From Collybia mongolica (taxonomy: Eukaryota; Basidiomycota; Agaricomycetes; Agaricales; Clitocybaceae), in the NCBI GenBank assembly GCA_013420905.1, contig JAAXNY010000016.1, forward strand, positions 310,001 to 374,000: a DNA stretch of 64,000 nucleotides. Reading direction: 5' to 3'. Each line of letters starts with the position of its first letter. Positions within the stretch are counted from its first letter, which is position 1. Shown piece by piece: positions 60,264-64,000 of the stretch. The position numbers were made by a program, and so were the translations under genes. The notes below the pieces were generated by a model. The model searched no databases, had not been told where the DNA came from, and was given only the letters and a program-made list of their open reading frames with translations.

Positions 60264-61515
60264 ATGGCGATGGTACCCATTGAAGTGTATCAAAGCATTT
60301 TTCGGTGTGTAGGAATGCAGGGCTTAACCACGCTTTCTCGTGTCTCTCGAAATTTTCAACATGAAGCAGAGCACATCCTCTATGAATTCGTTGACCTTAC
60401 TATCGGTGACTATCGGGGTAGCGTAATCTCGTGGTGCACCGCAGTCACGAATGTCAAGCGAAGAGCCAACCGGGTCCGCAGCCTCCATTTTCCTCCTCGT
60501 TTTCCTTCCATCCTGAAATCTTCACCTTCAACTCCCGTACTGGAGGATTCTCAGATACACAAGTTGATTACTCAGGCGTTCAGTGCCGTTGTCAATTTGA
60601 AGCACCTATACCTTTTTGAAGCCGGAGATCACCCCGTCACGCTATACCAATCGGCTCTCAAGGACTGCACATTTAGCCTCTCTTCGTTTGTGGGACATGT
60701 CTCAAGCTCTACTCGGGATCAAATTGAATTCCTCATGAGACATCCAGATATTGAGTATTGGGCCCCCTCGCAGTCATTCCTACTATCTGTTATTTCCTTC
60801 CCAGGAGCTATGCTTCCTCGCCTACGAGAACTGGTACTTACCCACCCCGCTTTGACAAGTGCCTTCAAAGGTCGCCCCATCGAGGCTTTGGTGTTGTTTT
60901 TCATCCATGCGAGGCATATAAGAACTATTGGGCAGGAAGCTATCTTCCCCTTAGGATCATTTGGGGAAACACTTCACACCTTGGTCTATATCCATGGAAA
61001 ATTAACGGAAGACTGGTCCACTGCAGACATCATCAACGACCTCGCAGGGAAAACACCTAATCTTAGATCCCTATCTTTCACATCCCTCGGTGGTGACAAT
61101 TCAGTAGTGAGCCGGATCTTAATGCTTCCCGCAGTCCCTTGTATTTACTCAACATTGTAATCAGTTGACTGCTGACAACCAGCAACTTCTCGTGGAGGCC
61201 GTTTCTCGATTACGTCATCTGGAGGCACTGTTACTAAACATCAATATGGATGCTTTGAGCATCCCCAATGATGAGCCTCCAGATCCGTCCAGTCCCTTGG
61301 AAAACGCAACCACTTGGAGGGAGTGTTCTCCTACACAATCGCGCAGGATAGCAACACAATTCATGTCAGCGTGTCCATCATTGAAGCAACTTTGCTTCCC
61401 AAAGTCCAGAGACCCAGGTTCAGGCTGCTTGACGTACGTTCGATCCAAGTTGGATGGAAGGGTACGGCTCGATGGGTTTTATCGTATCGATACTTCAAGA
61501 TGGTGGATGAGATAA
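60264..61515 (+). CDS. F-box-like protein of unknown target
   Basis: Two exons (60264-61103 and 61165-61515; 1191 nt, 396 aa). The N-terminus MVPIEVYQSIFRCVGMQGLTTLSRVSRNFQHEAEHILYEFVDL is a divergent F-box as found in many Agaricomycete genes. Leucine-spaced segments follow (VVNLKHLYLFE, LPRLRELVLTHPAL, TPNLRSLSFTSLG, LRHLEALLLNINM, CPSLKQLCFPK). A 61-nt intron at 61104-61164 (GTAGTG...ATCAG) joins GGDNS to LTADNQQLL and removes a stop at 61160. It is likely an SCF adaptor. Confidence 0.8.
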
Positions 61516-61740
61516 CGTTATCAAGAAAGTCTGTCATTTATTGAGCGGAAGAATACTTGAGGCCTGTACGCGGGCTGAATCTAGACTAAATAGCACAAAT
61601 CGAGTTTTTCTTGGAAGTTGGGCAAAGTTGAGGGAAGACTTGGCCGCGCCGGACTGGGCACTTACTTCAAGAAGTTATCTGGATTTGGTCCCCTCGAGCT
61701 TAGATCTGGACCCATGCCTAAGAGGTATTAATTCAGGTAG

Positions 61741-62010
61741 GTAAGCTACAATGTAGCGTACCATACGGTCTAGCGGGCATATACAATGTAGTGTACCATA
61801 TGGTCCGCTAGACCTCCTTTCAACTAGTGTTTGGAGGTCCGGTCCATCAGACCACCAAAAGACCGAGACCGAACCGCAACCGCAACCGCAACTGACCGGA
61901 CTGTCGGTTGCGGTTGCCTGGATTTCTGATCTCGGGTGGTTGCGGTTGCCCAGAATGTAACTTTTATTGCAACCGACAGATGACCGGTTGCAACCAGAAG
62001 CAACCGGTCT
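61741..62010. repeat. Repeat-rich segment with GGTTGCGGTTGC-type motif and inverted repeats
   Basis: A direct repeat ACAATGTAGYGTACCATAYGGTC appears twice near 61750-61810, with inverted CTAGCGG/CCGCTAG beside it. AACCGCAACCGCAACCGC at about 61872-61889 faces inverted GGTTGCGGTTGC copies at about 61903-61950 and GGTTGCAACC at about 61984-61993. This looks like the sub-terminal structure of a DNA transposon. Confidence 0.55.
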
Positions 62011-62166
62011 TTCTGTGGATACAAGATTGAAACGAGTAACTACATGTATGAACACAGGAGCTCGGGATGTCAACAGTTTCATTTCAAAACGTGACGTGTT
62101 GAAATCCTACCAAACACTCAATGACAAGTTTTTGAAGTTTTTACTACACCAAAAACATTAACTGAC

Positions 62167-62665
62167 ATGCCTACAAAGGCCAAGGTTGGAGGTTCTTCAT
62201 GTAAAAACCTGCCCAAGAAGGCAGCTGCACTGAAGCAGACTCAGAAGTTGGCAGCTCCTTGGAAACAAAAGTGGAAAGCCCAGCCCAGTGATGACGAGGA
62301 GTCGGATGACGAACTTGAAGTTGTTCAGCAACCGAAGAAGAAGTGATTGAAGGTTTTCCAGCAGGAGTCAGAGGGGGAAACTGGTGGCGAGGCAACTGAA
62401 GGAGATGTGGAGGTAGTGATTGATAGTGGTGGTGCAAGAGATGAGGGCACACTAGAGGTACACAGTCAACAAAGCTTGACAAGAGCATTAACAAAGCCGT
62501 TAGACAGGTGGTAGAAGACCTCGAGGAGTGGCACCGTTTGTTGATTCCCCAAGAACGCGTCGTGAAAAAGGAGGTTGCAGCAGATATGCTACTCATCTTC
62601 ACCCAAAAAGCTGTGGTCAAGTTCGTAAAGAGCAACAACACAGTGGAGGAGGTGAGAGGATGCTG
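62167..62665 (+). pseudogene. Degenerate transposase-like N-terminal fragment
   Basis: From the ATG at 62167 the frame reads MPTKAKVGGSSCKNLPKKAA, continues acidic (SDDEESDDELEVVQQPKKK) and stops at 62344. The same frame then continues FQQESEGETGGEATEGDVE. After another frame change, VVKKEVAADMLLIFTQKAVVKF precedes a stop. Such a charged N-terminus followed by a VAADMLLIF-x(n)-VKF block resembles the start of hAT-like transposases or transposase-derived proteins common in Agaricomycetes. The assignment is tentative; the fragment is clearly broken. Confidence 0.45.
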
Positions 62666-64000
62666 AAAGGGGGCTCCTGGGCTATAAGTGTGCTGATGCT
62701 ATGAAATGTAATCTCTTACACACACACACACCAAACCTAACAATCAACACACAAACAGTAGGAATCGCCTGTTTTGAGTTCAGGTTCAAGTGCTTAGAAG
62801 CACTAAGCTTTGAATAGTACTAGTCAAGGCTCTTTCCAATGATCTCCCGATGGGTTTGATTCAGACAAAGCCTCAACACAAGTTTAAAACTTGCTAGGTA
62901 TATTTATAATATCTCTCGATCCAATAGACTGAGTACCAAGTGTATGTTCAATTATTAATGATCCCAAGTGGATCTATAAGTCCAAGTGACTTATTTAAAC
63001 AAACAGTGCCAAGTGCACTAAGGCCAAGTGCCTAGTAATTCCAACAGACAATGTGGTACTAAGTTCCAAGTGAACTAAGACTCTTCAATTCTGTGATCTC
63101 TTCAAACAATTCCAATCAAGACAACTTTGAAGCAATCTGAGCCTTAATTCAGGCACGCAATAGTGTTTTAACAAATGTGATTTGTATACTCTATAGTAGC
63201 GCAAAGTGGGGGCAAGATTCCTTACCTTTGCACTACTCATCTACAGTCTATTTATAGTGTACAAACTAAATATCATACAGAATTGTAAATGTTTATACAG
63301 AACCGTGCTCCCCTGCGCCAAGGATCTGTATTTAATGCTGATGTGTCCTCTACGACTTGGCGCGCACGCCATGCGTGCCAATTATATCGTTACTTGTTAC
63401 TTATCAAATATTGAAAGAGCTGGCTAAACTCTTATCCAGTCCCGACTGTGCGCTTTGTTATTTAAAACAGTGTGGCACTGTCATTTACTTATACTGATTG
63501 TCCTGGTTGTTATTCACGGTGTCCCGTCTCTTCCAGTAGTTAACACCAAGTGCCCCTGACTAGGATTGGGTTGTGCAAGTCCTGAATTTACAATTACTTC
63601 TCCTATTAATGATGATCCCCGGACTAATGATATCATACTACAACGGTTACTTATGGATTAAGATACCGAGGTTGTAACTGGGCATGGTGAATAGGACTAA
63701 TAATAGACCGTACTCATAGTCCTCTGTACTGATAGTGTATTATCCATTAGACTAGTTCACTCTGATTAGCCGTCTTGGAGCTTGACTCTAATCCTTTATT
63801 ACCGTTTACTTGGTTATTAGAAATGATACTAATAGCCTTACTTGTTGACTTTATAAGTGCAAACAATTTTGGGCCCTATCAACGCTGGTGTTGCGTGTGC
63901 AGGCAGGTGATATGCATTGCTGCTGGTCATGTTTGCTGACTATCTGATAGAGACAATCCAGAGTTCGTCAAACAGAATGGGTTACGTCGAGTGTTCCACA
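62666..64000. repeat. Repeat-like non-coding sequence with recurrent CCAAGTG motif, possibly an LTR
   Basis: A short CA repeat (about 62719-62732) precedes AT-rich DNA in which CCAAGTG or a close variant recurs irregularly, densest at 62935-63090 and once more near 63547. AAGTG and CACTT also form small inverted pairs (for example around 62790-62805). A TATTTATAGTG element lies near 63250. There is no ORF with homology. The region could be a long terminal repeat whose partner lies outside the window. Confidence 0.35.

Noticed and set aside
1..64000. tRNA, rRNA genes and CRISPR arrays
   Set aside because: Read by eye for tRNA B-box-like strings, rRNA cores and regularly spaced repeats; nothing convincing. 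A tRNAscan or covariance-model run would be decisive.

Overview
This window is nuclear DNA of a filamentous basidiomycete, most likely an Agaricomycete. The genes are intron-dense, with many introns of about 48-65 nt. Intergenic distances are short, and F-box and F-box/LRR-like genes are abundant. The gene content (copper radical oxidases of the glyoxal oxidase type, a secreted S41-type protease, an ABCC transporter, single-pass surface proteins with a beta-sandwich and an RRRRR cytoplasmic flank) fits a wood- or litter-associated fungus. No bacterial, viral, CRISPR or rRNA feature was seen.

Layout: 1-2316 is the 3' part of an ABCC transporter (+). 2910-4261 is a single-pass membrane protein (+). 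4679-6928 is malic enzyme (-). About 7-10 kb is unresolved. 10119-11371 is a KduD-like SDR (-), divergent from a sorbitol/xylitol-type dehydrogenase at 11897-13225 (+). 14611-17739 is a secreted S41-family peptidase (-). About 18283-19600 is tRNA-dihydrouridine synthase (+). 20080-22510 is an F-box protein (-), divergent from a Rud3-like golgin at 22793-24633 (+). A broken kinase-like gene and Rpc31 (-) follow. 26.9-29.3 kb holds degenerate coding remnants. 29637-31278 is Yra1/ALYREF (+) with one very long intron, followed by the farnesyl/geranylgeranyltransferase alpha subunit at 31666-32996 (+). 33-36.8 kb is gene-poor and contains a 928-bp TA-flanked inverted-repeat element. 36848-37187 encodes a small secreted His/Pro-repeat protein (+), and 37385-38445 a secreted protein (-). 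39024-41088 is the 2-oxoglutarate dehydrogenase E2 (+). A tail-to-tail LRR pair lies at 41.8-45.0 kb. 48560-49947 is a proline-rich protein ending in a PNRC/Edc1-like decapping motif, set in pyrimidine-rich non-coding flanks. 52.7-59.8 kb is a tandem duplication of a glyoxal oxidase gene. 60264-61515 is an F-box-like gene, and the right end is transposon and repeat debris.

The housekeeping genes cover tRNA modification, Pol III transcription, mRNA export, prenylation, Golgi tethering and the TCA cycle (malic enzyme, KGD2). The accessory genes concern carbon use (polyol/uronate oxidoreductases with a shared promoter, H2O2-producing oxidases) and secretion. Gene models were assembled by eye from GT-AG introns and family alignment from memory. 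For several genes the summed exon lengths were checked to be a multiple of three, and these are stated. No database search was run.
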